Source of the DNA: Pseudomonadota bacterium
GTDB taxonomy: Bacteria; Pseudomonadota; Gammaproteobacteria; Burkholderiales; Burkholderiaceae_C
Reading direction: 5' to 3'
NCBI GenBank assembly: GCA_018241225.1
Contig: JAFEEG010000022.1
Coordinates: forward strand, 124,001-188,000
Length of the DNA: 64,000 nucleotides
Shown here: positions 1 to 8,323 of the stretch, piece after piece
Numbering within the stretch: position 1 is the first letter of the stretch
Layout: the number at the start of each line of letters is the position of its first letter
The notes under the pieces: model-generated
Told to the model about the DNA's origin: nothing
Seen by the model: only the letters and a program-made list of their open reading frames with translations
The model's database searches: none
Position numbers and translations under genes: made by a program

Positions 1-1
1 C

Positions 2-355
2 CCCGCCGAGATGATCCACTACGGCATGACCAAGACGGCGCAGCTGGCAGTCGCCAGGGGCCTGGCGGAGAGCCTGGCGGGCACCCGAATCACGGTCAAC
101 AGCGTGCTGCCGGGGCCCACGCGTTCCCGGGGTGTGGGCGATTTCGTCGACGCGCTGGCCAAGTCCGATGGCAAGTCCTTCGACGAATTCGAGCGGGAGT
201 TCTTCGAGAAGGTCCGGCCGACCTCGCTCATCAAGCGCTTCGAGGAGCCCGAGGAAATCGCGGCCATGGTGGCCTACCTGGCGAGCCCCCTGTCGTCCGG
301 TACGACGGGTGCGGCGCTGCGGGTGGATGGCGGGTGCACCAAGAGTGCCTTCTAG
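2..355 (+). CDS. SDR-family oxidoreductase, C-terminal part (cut by window start)
   Basis: The reading frame is open from base 2, so the gene begins before the window and only about 117 C-terminal residues are visible. The fragment opens with YGMTK, the YxxxK catalytic motif of short-chain dehydrogenases. It continues with the usual N-S-V-x-P-G segment after the catalytic helix and ends with a typical SDR tail (YLASPLSSGTTGAALRVDGG) that closes the cofactor-binding domain. The family reduces or oxidises hydroxyl/keto groups with NAD(P)H in the cytoplasm; the substrate cannot be told from this part. The stop overlaps the start of the next gene by 29 bp, suggesting coupled translation. The internal ATG at base 11 is a methionine within the protein, not its start. 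Confidence 0.85.
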   Translation, partial: PAEMIHYGMTKTAQLAVARGLAESLAGTRITVNSVLPGPTRSRGVGDFVDALAKSDGKSFDEFEREFFEKVRPTSLIKRFEEPEEIAAMVAYLASPLSSGTTGAALRVDGGCTKSAF

Positions 356-1001
356 ATCCATCGTCCTGGCCGGCGCCACCGGCCTGATCGGCGCCCTGGT
401 GCTCAGGGCATTGCTCGCGGACCCGGCCGTTGCCAGGGTCCAGGTGCTGGCGCGCCGGCCGCTGGATGCCACCCACCCCAAGCTGAAGGTCCATGTCGTG
501 GACTTCCGCAGCCTGCCTCCATTGGAGCCGGTGGACGAGGCCTACCTGGCACTCGGAACGACCATCAAGATCGCGGGCAGCCAGGAGGCCTTCCGGGCCG
601 TGGATCTGGATGCGAACCTGGCCGTGGCCAGGGCGGCCGTTGCGGCGGGCGCGCGACGCATCGCACTGGTGAGCGCGGTGGGCGCCGACGCGAAATCCGC
701 GGTGTTCTACAACCGCGTCAAGGGCGAGCTGGAAGACGCGCTGAAGGCCCTGGCGCTGGACGCGCTGGTGATCGCCCAGCCCTCGCTGCTGCTGGGAGAC
801 CGCAAGGCCCTGAATCAGCCACCGCGCTTTGGCGAAGGCTTCGCGGCGCCGGTCATGAAGCTGATCTCGCCGATCCTGCCGCGGCAATACCGGCCTGTTG
901 AGGGCGCATCGGTGGCGCAGGCGCTGGAAAAAACGTTGCCGACGGCCTCCGGACTGGTCGTGCTTTCGTCGGACGAGCTGATCAGGCTCGGCGCCAGCTA
1001 G
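327..1001 (+). CDS. NAD(P)-binding Rossmann protein (atypical SDR, epimerase-like)
   Basis: 224 residues. A dinucleotide-binding glycine motif GATGLIG lies at residues 16-22 and a YNRVK (YxxxK) motif near residue 130, so this is an extended or atypical SDR related to NAD-dependent epimerases and the HTATIP2-like oxidoreductases. ATG 327 is chosen because it places the glycine motif close to the N-terminus; the frame is open further upstream but that part reads as an off-frame copy of the SDR gene. It overlaps the SDR stop by 29 bp. Its stop overlaps the convergent rodA stop by 3 bases. The substrate is unknown. Confidence 0.8.
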   Translation: MAGAPRVPSRSIVLAGATGLIGALVLRALLADPAVARVQVLARRPLDATHPKLKVHVVDFRSLPPLEPVDEAYLALGTTIKIAGSQEAFRAVDLDANLAVARAAVAAGARRIALVSAVGADAKSAVFYNRVKGELEDALKALALDALVIAQPSLLLGDRKALNQPPRFGEGFAAPVMKLISPILPRQYRPVEGASVAQALEKTLPTASGLVVLSSDELIRLGAS

Positions 1002-2173
1002 CCGATTTCCAGGTCGGTGCTCTTGACCGCCAGTTTCTTGGCGCGGGAAATGGACATCAATATGCCCAGGCCCAGCCCCAGCGTGACCATGGCCGTGCCG
1101 CCGTAGCTGATGAAGGGCAGCGGCACGCCCACCACCGGCAGGATGCCGCTGACCATGCCCATGTTCACGAAGGCGTAGGTGAAGAAGATCATGGTCACCG
1201 CGCCGGCCATGAGGCGGGAAAACAGGGTGGGCGCGTCGATGGCGATGATCAGGCCGCGGATGATCAGGAACAGGAAGGCGCAGATGAGGAAGATGTTGCC
1301 CATGAGGCCGAACTCTTCCGAATACGCGGCAAAGATGAAGTCGGTGGTGCGCTCGGGAATGAACTCCAGGTGCGTCTGCGTGCCCTGCATGAAGCCCTTG
1401 CCGCCGATGCCGCCCGAGCCGATGGCGATCATGCCCTGGATGATGTGAAAGCCCTTGCCCAGCGGGTCCTTGGTGGGGTCCAGCAGGGTGCACACGCGCT
1501 GCTTCTGGTAGTCGTGCAGCACGCGCCAGTCGAAGCCGTCGGCGCACAGCGTGGGCTCGAAGCTGACGATGAGCACGATTGCGATGGCGCCGATGATCAC
1601 CGGCGGAATGATCAGCTTCCAGGACAGGCCGGCAAAGAAGATGACCGAAAGCCCCGCGGCCAGCACCAGCAGCGACGTGCCCAGGTCGGGCTGCTTCATG
1701 ATCAGCCCCACCGGCACCGCCAGCAGCACCGTGGCCACCACGAAGTCGAGCGCTCGCAACTGGCCTTCTCGCCGCTGGAACCACCAGGCCAGCATCAGCG
1801 GCATGGCGATCTTGAGGATTTCACTGGGCTGCACGACCACGCCCACGTTGATCCATCGCCTGGCGCCCTTTTTCACCAGCCCGAACATGGCCACCGCAAT
1901 GAGCATGGCCACGCCGAAGGTGTACAGCGGCACGGCAAAACTCATCAGGCGCTGCGGCGGGATCTGGGCCACCACGAACATGATGAAGCCGGCCAGCACC
2001 ATGTTTCGCCCATGGTCGGCAAAACGGGTGCCGTGGTCGTAGCCCGACGAATACATGGTGATCATGCCGGCGCAGGCCAGCAGGAACACCGCAAAGGCGA
2101 GAAAACCGTCGTAACCCTGGAAAACGGGCGCAATGCGGCGCGCAAAAGATGGCTGGTCGAAGACGGCGGACAT
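998..2173 (-). CDS. rodA: RodA, SEDS peptidoglycan glycosyltransferase of the elongasome
   Basis: 391 residues, about ten hydrophobic segments, close to the usual RodA length. SEDS proteins polymerise lipid II glycan strands in the inner membrane; RodA works with PBP2 and MreBCD in lateral wall growth. The segment PERTTDFIF carries the Asp equivalent to the catalytic Asp of E. coli RodA, and a conserved PLPFISYGGTAM loop lies near the C-terminus. It is separate from the second SEDS gene of this window, ftsW, in the division cluster. Unlike the common arrangement, no mreBCD or mrdA gene lies next to it; its upstream neighbour is a divergent esterase gene 64 bp away. ATG at 2173. Confidence 0.93.
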   Translation of the reverse strand: MSAVFDQPSFARRIAPVFQGYDGFLAFAVFLLACAGMITMYSSGYDHGTRFADHGRNMVLAGFIMFVVAQIPPQRLMSFAVPLYTFGVAMLIAVAMFGLVKKGARRWINVGVVVQPSEILKIAMPLMLAWWFQRREGQLRALDFVVATVLLAVPVGLIMKQPDLGTSLLVLAAGLSVIFFAGLSWKLIIPPVIIGAIAIVLIVSFEPTLCADGFDWRVLHDYQKQRVCTLLDPTKDPLGKGFHIIQGMIAIGSGGIGGKGFMQGTQTHLEFIPERTTDFIFAAYSEEFGLMGNIFLICAFLFLIIRGLIIAIDAPTLFSRLMAGAVTMIFFTYAFVNMGMVSGILPVVGVPLPFISYGGTAMVTLGLGLGILMSISRAKKLAVKSTDLEIG

Positions 2174-2237
2174 GGGGCCGCAATTATCCCAGCAGCAGGG
2201 CGTCCCACGGCGTCGGTACGGCTAGCATGTCCTTCAA

Positions 2238-2828
2238 ATGTCCAGCACTACTCATCTTCTCTACCTGCACGGCTTCCGCTCCTCCCCCAGCTCGGCCAAG
2301 GCGCAGATCATGGCCCGCCACGTGGCCGCCGAGCATCCGGGGGCTCACTGGTGGGCCCCGCAACTGCCGCCATCCCCGCGAGAAGCCATGGACATGGTCA
2401 TGGCGGGCATCCGCGACTGGCCGAAAGACGCCACGGCGGTGGTCGGATCCTCGCTGGGCGGCTTCTACGCCACCCATGTGGCGTGCGCCACGGGGTGCCC
2501 CGCGGTGCTGCTCAACCCCGCGGTCTTCCCGGCCCGCGACCTGGCGCGCTACATCGGCGACCAGACCCAGTGGCATGCGCCCGAGGAGCATTTCTATTTC
2601 AAGGCCGAGTACATCGACGAGCTCAAGGCGCTGGAGACAGGGCCCCTGCCCCACCCCGAGCGCTGCCTGGCCATCGTCGCCAAGGGCGACGAAGTGCTGA
2701 ACTGGCAAGAGATGGTGGCCCGCTACCCGGGCAGCCGCATCAAGCTGCTGGAGGGTGGCGATCACGCCCTGTCCGATTTCGAAGTGGCGCATCTGCGCGA
2801 CGTGCTGGATTTCCTGCAGCTGGTCTGA
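2238..2828 (+). CDS. yqiA: YqiA/YcfP-type alpha/beta hydrolase (esterase)
   Basis: 196 residues, the usual size for YqiA. The protein starts with the family hallmark LLYLHGFRSSP (oxyanion-hole HGF). The nucleophile Ser sits in VGSSLGGFYAT, a candidate acid in KGDEVL, and the His in GGDHALSDF near the C-terminus, so the triad looks complete. Members hydrolyse short acyl esters in vitro; the natural substrate is unclear. Divergent from rodA, with the 64-bp gap as the likely shared promoter region. Another ATG at 2227 is out of frame. Confidence 0.88.
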   Translation: MSSTTHLLYLHGFRSSPSSAKAQIMARHVAAEHPGAHWWAPQLPPSPREAMDMVMAGIRDWPKDATAVVGSSLGGFYATHVACATGCPAVLLNPAVFPARDLARYIGDQTQWHAPEEHFYFKAEYIDELKALETGPLPHPERCLAIVAKGDEVLNWQEMVARYPGSRIKLLEGGDHALSDFEVAHLRDVLDFLQLV

Positions 2829-2864
2829 GCCGGCCCCACCCTCTTCCTGAGGGACAATCGACAG

Positions 2865-4934
2865 ATGTTCGTATTGTTTGAAGAAGCCGGGAAATACCTG
2901 GGCGGCCGTGTGTTGTCCGAGGCCGAAGCCTCGGCACAAGTGGAGCTCGACACCGGCAAGCGGGTCAAGGTGAAGGCAGCCAACATCGTGCTGCGCTTCG
3001 AGAAGCCCTCCCCCGCTCAATTGATGACCGAAGCGCGCGACCTGGCCGCCAGCATGGACCTGGACCTGGCCTGGGAATTCGCGCCCGAAGGCGAATTCGG
3101 CTTTGCCGACCTGGCGTCCGACTACTTCAGTACTCAGCCCACGGTCGTGCAGCAAGCGGCGGCCCTGCTCGCGCTGTTCGAGGCGCCTCACTACTTCCGG
3201 CGCGCCGGCAAGGGCCGCTTCAAGAAGGCGCCGGCCGAAATCGTGCAGCAGGCCCTGGCGGCCATCGAGAAGAAGAAGCAGGTCCAGGCGCAGATTGCCG
3301 AATGGGCAGCCCAACTGGCCGCCGGCACCTGCCCGGCACCCGTGCGCGAGCAGCTCTACAAGATCCTGTTCAAGCCCGACAAGAACGCGCCCGAGTACAA
3401 GGCCGTGGTCGAGGCCGCCCGCGCCACGCAAAAGCCCCCGCTGGCACTACTCGAAGCTGCCGGCGCCATCGATTCGCCCTACCAGTTCCACTGGAAGCGC
3501 TTCCTGTTCGAGAACTTTCCCAAGGGCACGGCCTTCCCGGCGCTGTCGGCGCCCGCCATCCAGGACGAGCTGCCGCTGGCAAGCGTCCAGGCCTTCTCCA
3601 TCGACGATTCGCACACCACTGAAATCGACGACGCCCTGTCGGTGCAGGGCCTGGGCAGCGGTACCGTCACGGTGGGCATCCACATCGCTGCGCCGGGCCT
3701 GGCGCTGACGCCCGGCAGCGCCATCGACCAGGTGGCGCGCGCGCGCATGTCCACGGTGTACATGCCGGGCCACAAGATCACGATGCTGCCCGACGAGGTC
3801 GTGGCCGCCTACACGCTGGAAGAAGGGCGCGACTGCCCCGCCGTCTCCATCTACGCCCGCTTCGACGAAGCCAGCCTGGCGCTGCAAGGCACCGAGACCC
3901 GCCTGGAGCGGGTGCCGATCGCTGCCAACCTGCGGCACGACAAGCTCGACGCATTCATCAACCAGGCGTGGCTGGAAGACCCCGCCGTGTCGGCCGACGT
4001 GCCGCAACCGGCGGCTGGGCTGCGCGAGCCGCTTTCCTTCCTGTTCCGCCTGGCCAAGCACCTGAAGGCGCAGCGCGAAGTGGCACGCGGCAAGCCCGAG
4101 AGCTTCAACCGACCCGACTACACCTTCCGCCTGGTCGGCAACGATGGCGAGCCCGATGGCAGCGAGCAGGTGCAGATCGGCACCCGATCGCGCGGCGCCC
4201 CGCTGGACCTGATCGTGTCCGAGGCCATGATCCTGGCCAACAGCAGCTGGGGCGGCTGGCTGGGCGAGCTGGGCGTGCCCGGCCTGTACCGCAGCCAGGC
4301 GAGCCTGGCGCCCGGCATCAAGGTGCGCATGGGCACCAAGGCGCTGCCGCATGCCGGCCTGGGCGTGAAGAGCTATGCCTGGAGCACCTCGCCGCTGCGC
4401 CGCTACACCGACCTGGTCAACCAGTGGCAGATCATCGCGGCAGCACGCCACGGCAAGACCGCCGCGCTGGCCGCGCCCTTCAAGCCCAAGGATGCCGACC
4501 TGTTCTCCATCCTCTCGGGCTTCGACGCCGCCTACAGCACCTACAACGGCTACCAGGCCGCCATGGAACGCTTCTGGACGCTCAAGTACCTCGAGCAGGA
4601 AGGCATCGACGAGATCGAGGCCACGCTGATCAAGGACATGCCCAATGGCGCCCTGGCCCGTGCCGACACGCTGCCGCTGGTGTTCGGCCTGACCGGCACC
4701 CAGGGCCTGGCACGTGGCGCCCGCGTGCGCGCACGCCTGACCGACATCGACGAGATCTCGCTGGATGTGCACGGCAGCGTGATCGAGCGCCTGGACACCC
4801 CGCCCGTCTCGGCCGATGAAGAAGAGTCCGGCGAGGACGAGGAAGAAGTCGCAGCCGGCCCACTCGCCATCGCGGTGGACATGAGCGATGCCGAAGCCGA
4901 GCCCACTACGCCTGCCCCCAACACTGCCGCATGA
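2865..4934 (+). CDS. RNB-domain ribonuclease (RNase II/R superfamily)
   Basis: 689 residues. The centre holds the RNB active-site signature SIDDSHTTEIDDALS (about residues 243-257), whose aspartates bind the Mg ions for processive 3'-5' RNA hydrolysis. A second typical patch, STSPLRRYTDLVNQWQ, lies near residue 507. The N-terminal part (FVLFEEAGKYLGGRV) fits a small beta-barrel and the extreme C-terminus is acidic (EEESGEDEEEV). This is the proteobacterial RNase II-like group rather than classical Rnb or Rnr, as there is no obvious S1 tail. The stop falls inside a 14-bp tandem duplication shared with the next gene's start region. Confidence 0.88.
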   Translation: MFVLFEEAGKYLGGRVLSEAEASAQVELDTGKRVKVKAANIVLRFEKPSPAQLMTEARDLAASMDLDLAWEFAPEGEFGFADLASDYFSTQPTVVQQAAALLALFEAPHYFRRAGKGRFKKAPAEIVQQALAAIEKKKQVQAQIAEWAAQLAAGTCPAPVREQLYKILFKPDKNAPEYKAVVEAARATQKPPLALLEAAGAIDSPYQFHWKRFLFENFPKGTAFPALSAPAIQDELPLASVQAFSIDDSHTTEIDDALSVQGLGSGTVTVGIHIAAPGLALTPGSAIDQVARARMSTVYMPGHKITMLPDEVVAAYTLEEGRDCPAVSIYARFDEASLALQGTETRLERVPIAANLRHDKLDAFINQAWLEDPAVSADVPQPAAGLREPLSFLFRLAKHLKAQREVARGKPESFNRPDYTFRLVGNDGEPDGSEQVQIGTRSRGAPLDLIVSEAMILANSSWGGWLGELGVPGLYRSQASLAPGIKVRMGTKALPHAGLGVKSYAWSTSPLRRYTDLVNQWQIIAAARHGKTAALAAPFKPKDADLFSILSGFDAAYSTYNGYQAAMERFWTLKYLEQEGIDEIEATLIKDMPNGALARADTLPLVFGLTGTQGLARGARVRARLTDIDEISLDVHGSVIERLDTPPVSADEEESGEDEEEVAAGPLAIAVDMSDAEAEPTTPAPNTAA

Positions 4935-4955
4935 AACTGGCCGCATGAAACTGCG
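4928..4955 (+). repeat. 14-bp imperfect tandem duplication at a gene junction
   Basis: CCGCATGAAACTGG is followed at once by CCGCATGAAACTGC (13 of 14 bases equal). The first copy holds the stop codon of the RNB nuclease gene and an ATG that opens a five-codon frame ending on the ATGA of the true start. The second copy holds the start codon of the TonB-like gene. Confidence 0.9.
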
Positions 4956-5802
4956 CGACTTCAGCACCCTGCAAATTGCCCTGGGCCTCTCGGTGCTGGC
5001 GCACGCCGCGCTGCTCGCGGTCCGCTTTGCCGACCCGCAGGCCTTCAACCGCGTGTTCGAGGACACCGCGCTCGAAGTGATCCTGGTCAACGCCAAGACC
5101 AACGAGAAGCCCGACAAGGCACGCGCCATTGCGCAGACCTCGCTGGCCGGCGGCGGCGATCTCGACAAGGGCCGCGCCACCAGTCCCCTGCCGCCCTCGG
5201 CCTTTACCGCGGTGGGCGATTCGCTGGATGACGCGCAACGGCAGATCGAAGCCATGCAGGCGCAGCAGATGCTGCTGCTGGCGCAGCTCAAGCAGCAACT
5301 GGCCACCATGCCGGTGCCCGACCCGCGCAACGCCGGAACGCCCAACGAAAACAAGTCGCAGGAAGAAAAGCGCAAGCAGCTGGTCGACCTGCTGGCCGAG
5401 ATCGAGCGCCGGGTGAACGAAGAGAACGCACGGCCCCGCAAGCGCTACGTCAGCCCCGCCACCCGCGAGGCCGCGTACGCGGTGTACGTGGACCAGCTGC
5501 GCCGCCGCGTCGAGGCGCGCGGCACCGAGAACTTTCCCACCGCCGCGGGCAAGAAGCTCTATGGCGAGCTGACCATGCTGGTCACCGTGAACTACGACGG
5601 CAACGTGCTGGGCACCGAGGTTGTCGAGGGCTCGGGCAACCAGCTGCTGGACCGGCGGGCACAGGCCATCGTGCGCAGCATCGGCAACTTCGGCAAGTTC
5701 ACCGACGCCATGCGCAAGCAGACGGACCAGATCGTGCTGCCCTCGCGCTTCAAGTTCACGCGCGACGAAACGCTGGAAACGCAGGTCACCTCGACCCGAT
5801 AG
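4945..5802 (+). CDS. TonB-like energy-transducer protein (TonB C-terminal domain)
   Basis: 285 residues. One membrane anchor near residues 9-28 (LGLSVLAHAALLA) is followed by a long periplasmic linker with a Gln/Met/Leu-rich coiled-coil-like stretch (residues 90-150) and a C-terminal TonB-fold domain ending in a conserved LPSRFKFTRDE segment. TonB-family proteins carry proton-motive energy from ExbBD to outer-membrane receptors; no exbBD or receptor genes are nearby, so this role is inferred. ATG 4945 is chosen because the membrane anchor follows directly. A near-identical ATG at 4931 gives only a five-codon ORF. Placed just before aroE and mtgA. Confidence 0.75.
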   Translation: MKLRDFSTLQIALGLSVLAHAALLAVRFADPQAFNRVFEDTALEVILVNAKTNEKPDKARAIAQTSLAGGGDLDKGRATSPLPPSAFTAVGDSLDDAQRQIEAMQAQQMLLLAQLKQQLATMPVPDPRNAGTPNENKSQEEKRKQLVDLLAEIERRVNEENARPRKRYVSPATREAAYAVYVDQLRRRVEARGTENFPTAAGKKLYGELTMLVTVNYDGNVLGTEVVEGSGNQLLDRRAQAIVRSIGNFGKFTDAMRKQTDQIVLPSRFKFTRDETLETQVTSTR

Positions 5803-5842
5803 TCCGAGCAGACATTCTTCGAAAAGACAGATGGAGGAGGCC

Positions 5843-6682
5843 ATGGACCTCTATTGCGTGATGGGCAACCCGGTCGAGCACAGCCGCTCGCCCTGGATCC
5901 ATGCCCGGTTTGCAGAACTGAGCGACCAGCAACTCGACTACGGCCGCCGGTTGGTGCCGCTCGGGGAATTCGCGCAGGGGCTGGCCACCTTTCGCGCCGA
6001 AACGTCCGGCACCGCGCGTGGCTGCAACATCACCGTGCCCTTCAAGTTCGATGCCGCAGGGGCGGCCGATCACCTGAGCGAGCGCGCCAGGCTGGCGCAG
6101 GCCGTCAACTGCCTGAGCTTTCGCGACGACGGCATCCACGGCGACAACACCGACGGCGTGGGCCTGGTCAACGACATCACCCAGAACGCCGGTGTGGCGC
6201 TGACCGGAAAAGACGTGCTGCTCATTGGCGCGGGCGGCGCCTCGGCCGGCGTGCTGGGGCCGCTGCTCGAATCGGGCGCGCGCCGTGTCGTTGTGGCCAA
6301 CCGCACGCTCGACAAGGCCATCTCCCTGGTGCAGCGCCATGCGGCCGTGGCGCTGCCGCATCACGCCGACGTGGAGGCGCGGGCCCTGGACGACGTGTCC
6401 GGCAGTTTCGACGTGGTCATCAACGCCAGCGCCTCCAGCCTGGCAGGGGCCGAGGTACCGGTGGCTGCCAGCGTGCTCAAGCCTGGCGCGCTGGCCATCG
6501 ACATGATGTACGGGCCGGCGGCCGCCGGCTTCCTTGCCTGGGCGCGCGCGCACGGCGCCATGCCGCGCGACGGCCTGGGCATGCTGGTGGAGCAGGCGGC
6601 CGAGGCCTTCTTCATCTGGCGCGGCGTGCGCCCGGCCTCGGCCCAGGTGCTGGCCGAACTGCGCGCAATCGTCGACGCCTAG
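5843..6682 (+). CDS. aroE: Shikimate dehydrogenase AroE
   Basis: 279 residues, normal AroE length. It reduces 3-dehydroshikimate to shikimate with NADPH in aromatic amino-acid synthesis. Seen: the substrate loop HSRSPWIH at the N-terminus, NITVPFKFDA with the catalytic Lys, the DNTDGVGLV motif, a Rossmann glycine motif GAGGASAGV, and the NRT dinucleotide loop (VVANRT). ATG 5843 is preferred over in-frame ATG 5831 because GGAGG at 5833-5837 sits five bases before it as a ribosome-binding site. Followed 14 bp later by mtgA. Confidence 0.95.
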   Translation: MDLYCVMGNPVEHSRSPWIHARFAELSDQQLDYGRRLVPLGEFAQGLATFRAETSGTARGCNITVPFKFDAAGAADHLSERARLAQAVNCLSFRDDGIHGDNTDGVGLVNDITQNAGVALTGKDVLLIGAGGASAGVLGPLLESGARRVVVANRTLDKAISLVQRHAAVALPHHADVEARALDDVSGSFDVVINASASSLAGAEVPVAASVLKPGALAIDMMYGPAAAGFLAWARAHGAMPRDGLGMLVEQAAEAFFIWRGVRPASAQVLAELRAIVDA

Positions 6683-6696
6683 GAGCACGCCCGCGG

Positions 6697-7446
6697 ATGC
6701 GCGCTCTTCTTCGGCTCGTCGCGTGCCTGCTGCTCGCCGGCCTGGCGCTGCAACTGTTCTTCGTGCTGCGCATTGCCGCCATGGTGGTGGTCGATCCGCA
6801 ATCCACCACCTTCCAGCGATCGGAAGCCTGGCAGATTGCGGTGCACGGCCGCGCCAATGGCAAGAAGGACTGGGCACAGCGCTGGATGCCCTATGCGCAG
6901 ATTTCCGACAACCTCAAGCGCGCGGTGATTGCCAGCGAAGACGGGGAGTTCGTCAACCACTTCGGCGTGGAGTGGGACGCCATCGAGGCAGCCCGCAAGC
7001 GCAATGAACGGGCGGAGGAAATTGCCGCGCGCCGCGCCGCGCAGGCCGCGCGCACCGGCAAGACGACTCGCCCGGCCAAGCTGCGCGGCGGCTCCACCAT
7101 CACCCAGCAACTGGCCAAGAACCTGCTTCTCTCGGGCGAGCGCACGATGCTGCGCAAGGGGCAGGAACTGGTGCTGGCCACCACGCTGGAGCTGCTGCTG
7201 GACAAGCGCCGCATCCTGGAGATCTACCTCAACAACGTGGAATGGGGCGAAGGCGTGTTCGGTGCCGAGGCGGCGTCGCAGCACTACTTCCGGAAGCCGG
7301 CTTCTCGCCTGAGCGCCTACGAAGCAGCGCGCCTGGCGGTCATGCTGCCCAGCCCGAAGTTCTTCGAGACACGCCAGGGCTCGGGCTACCTCGCCAGCCG
7401 CACCTCCACCATCGTGGCGCGCATGCCCGCCGCCGAATTGCCCTGA
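6697..7446 (+). CDS. mtgA: Monofunctional peptidoglycan transglycosylase MtgA
   Basis: 249 residues. One N-terminal membrane anchor (residues 2-27) is followed by a GT51 domain. The catalytic Glu lies in ASEDGEFVNHFGVEWDA, and the second GT51 signature GGSTITQQLAKNLLL is clear. The enzyme polymerises lipid II into glycan strands at the periplasmic face without transpeptidase activity. An Arg/Ala-rich stretch (RAEEIAARRAAQAARTGKT) between these motifs is slightly longer than usual. The aroE-mtgA pairing is common in betaproteobacteria. Confidence 0.94.
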   Translation: MRALLRLVACLLLAGLALQLFFVLRIAAMVVVDPQSTTFQRSEAWQIAVHGRANGKKDWAQRWMPYAQISDNLKRAVIASEDGEFVNHFGVEWDAIEAARKRNERAEEIAARRAAQAARTGKTTRPAKLRGGSTITQQLAKNLLLSGERTMLRKGQELVLATTLELLLDKRRILEIYLNNVEWGEGVFGAEAASQHYFRKPASRLSAYEAARLAVMLPSPKFFETRQGSGYLASRTSTIVARMPAAELP

Positions 7447-7480
7447 CGCTTCGGCGAAACTGGCCCGTATCATCGCCGCC

Positions 7481-8314
7481 ATGCTTCTTGCCAAGTTCAC
7501 CGGATGGACGCTGCTGGCGCTGGTTCGCCTGCTCACCGGCGCCCAGGCCCGCTGGTGGGGTTGCCCGCCCAAAGCGGAGCAGCGCATCTACTTCGCCAAC
7601 CACCAGAGCCACATCGACCTGGTGATGATCTGGGCGGCGCTGCCGCAGGAATTGCGCTCCATCACGCGTCCGATTGCCGCGCGCGACTACTGGACCAACT
7701 CGCCCCTCAAGCGCTGGATCACCACCGAAGTGTTCAATGCGATCTACGTGGAGCGCGGCGGCAGCGCACCCTTGCCGGCGGACGTTTCTGCCCCTGCACA
7801 TGCGGCACCGGCACCGAGTCGCGTGCACGAACGCGTCGAGCCCTCTTTCGACGACGTGGTCACGTTCCCCGAGCCCGCGGCTCCTGTCCTTCAGGAGCCG
7901 GCACAGGGCCAGCTTCCGCTGGAAGGAGCAGCACAGGCCGCGGCCGCGACGCAGCTGCCTGAACGCCTGACGCCCGGCACCCCGGAGGCCCTGTTGCCGC
8001 TGCAACCCCTGATCGACGCGTTGCAAAGCGGCGACTCGATCATCATCTTTCCCGAAGGCACGCGCGGGCACACGGGCGAGCCGCAGAAGTTCAAGTCGGG
8101 CCTCTACACCCTGGCCACGATGTTTCCCGATGTGGTCCTTGTGCCTGCCTGGATCGACAACGTGCAGCGCGTCATGCCCAAGGGCGAAGTGGTGCCGGTG
8201 CCCATCCTGTGCTCGGTGACCTTCGGTGCGCCCATCCAGTTGGAAGACGGCGAGGAACGCCGCCCCTTCCTCGACCGCGCGCGTGACGCCGTGATCGCCT
8301 TGCGGAATGTGTAG
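7481..8314 (+). CDS. 1-acyl-sn-glycerol-3-phosphate acyltransferase-like protein with internal insert
   Basis: 277 residues. PlsC-type acyltransferase motifs are present: NHQSHID (the HxxxxD catalytic motif, residues 40-46) and FPEGTR (residues 190-195), which binds the phosphate of the acceptor. Between them lies a Pro/Ala/Glu-rich stretch of roughly 80 residues (about 94-172) not expected in the fold and probably disordered. The following gene is a CdsA-like cytidylyltransferase, so the pair fits phosphatidic acid to CDP-diacylglycerol flow. The start lies 34 bp after mtgA. Confidence 0.82.
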   Translation: MLLAKFTGWTLLALVRLLTGAQARWWGCPPKAEQRIYFANHQSHIDLVMIWAALPQELRSITRPIAARDYWTNSPLKRWITTEVFNAIYVERGGSAPLPADVSAPAHAAPAPSRVHERVEPSFDDVVTFPEPAAPVLQEPAQGQLPLEGAAQAAAATQLPERLTPGTPEALLPLQPLIDALQSGDSIIIFPEGTRGHTGEPQKFKSGLYTLATMFPDVVLVPAWIDNVQRVMPKGEVVPVPILCSVTFGAPIQLEDGEERRPFLDRARDAVIALRNV

Positions 8315-8323
8315 CAGCCGACG

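Noticed and set aside
4931..4948. Five-codon ORF MKLAA before the TonB-like gene
   Set aside because: Not listed as a gene; best explained as a by-product of the 14-bp tandem duplication.
3447..5441. Long open frame on the minus strand (664 codons) across the RNB nuclease and TonB-like genes
   Set aside because: It mirrors two well-supported + strand genes, has Ala/Gly/Arg/His-rich low-information translation and no family motif. In high-GC DNA such antisense frames are common.
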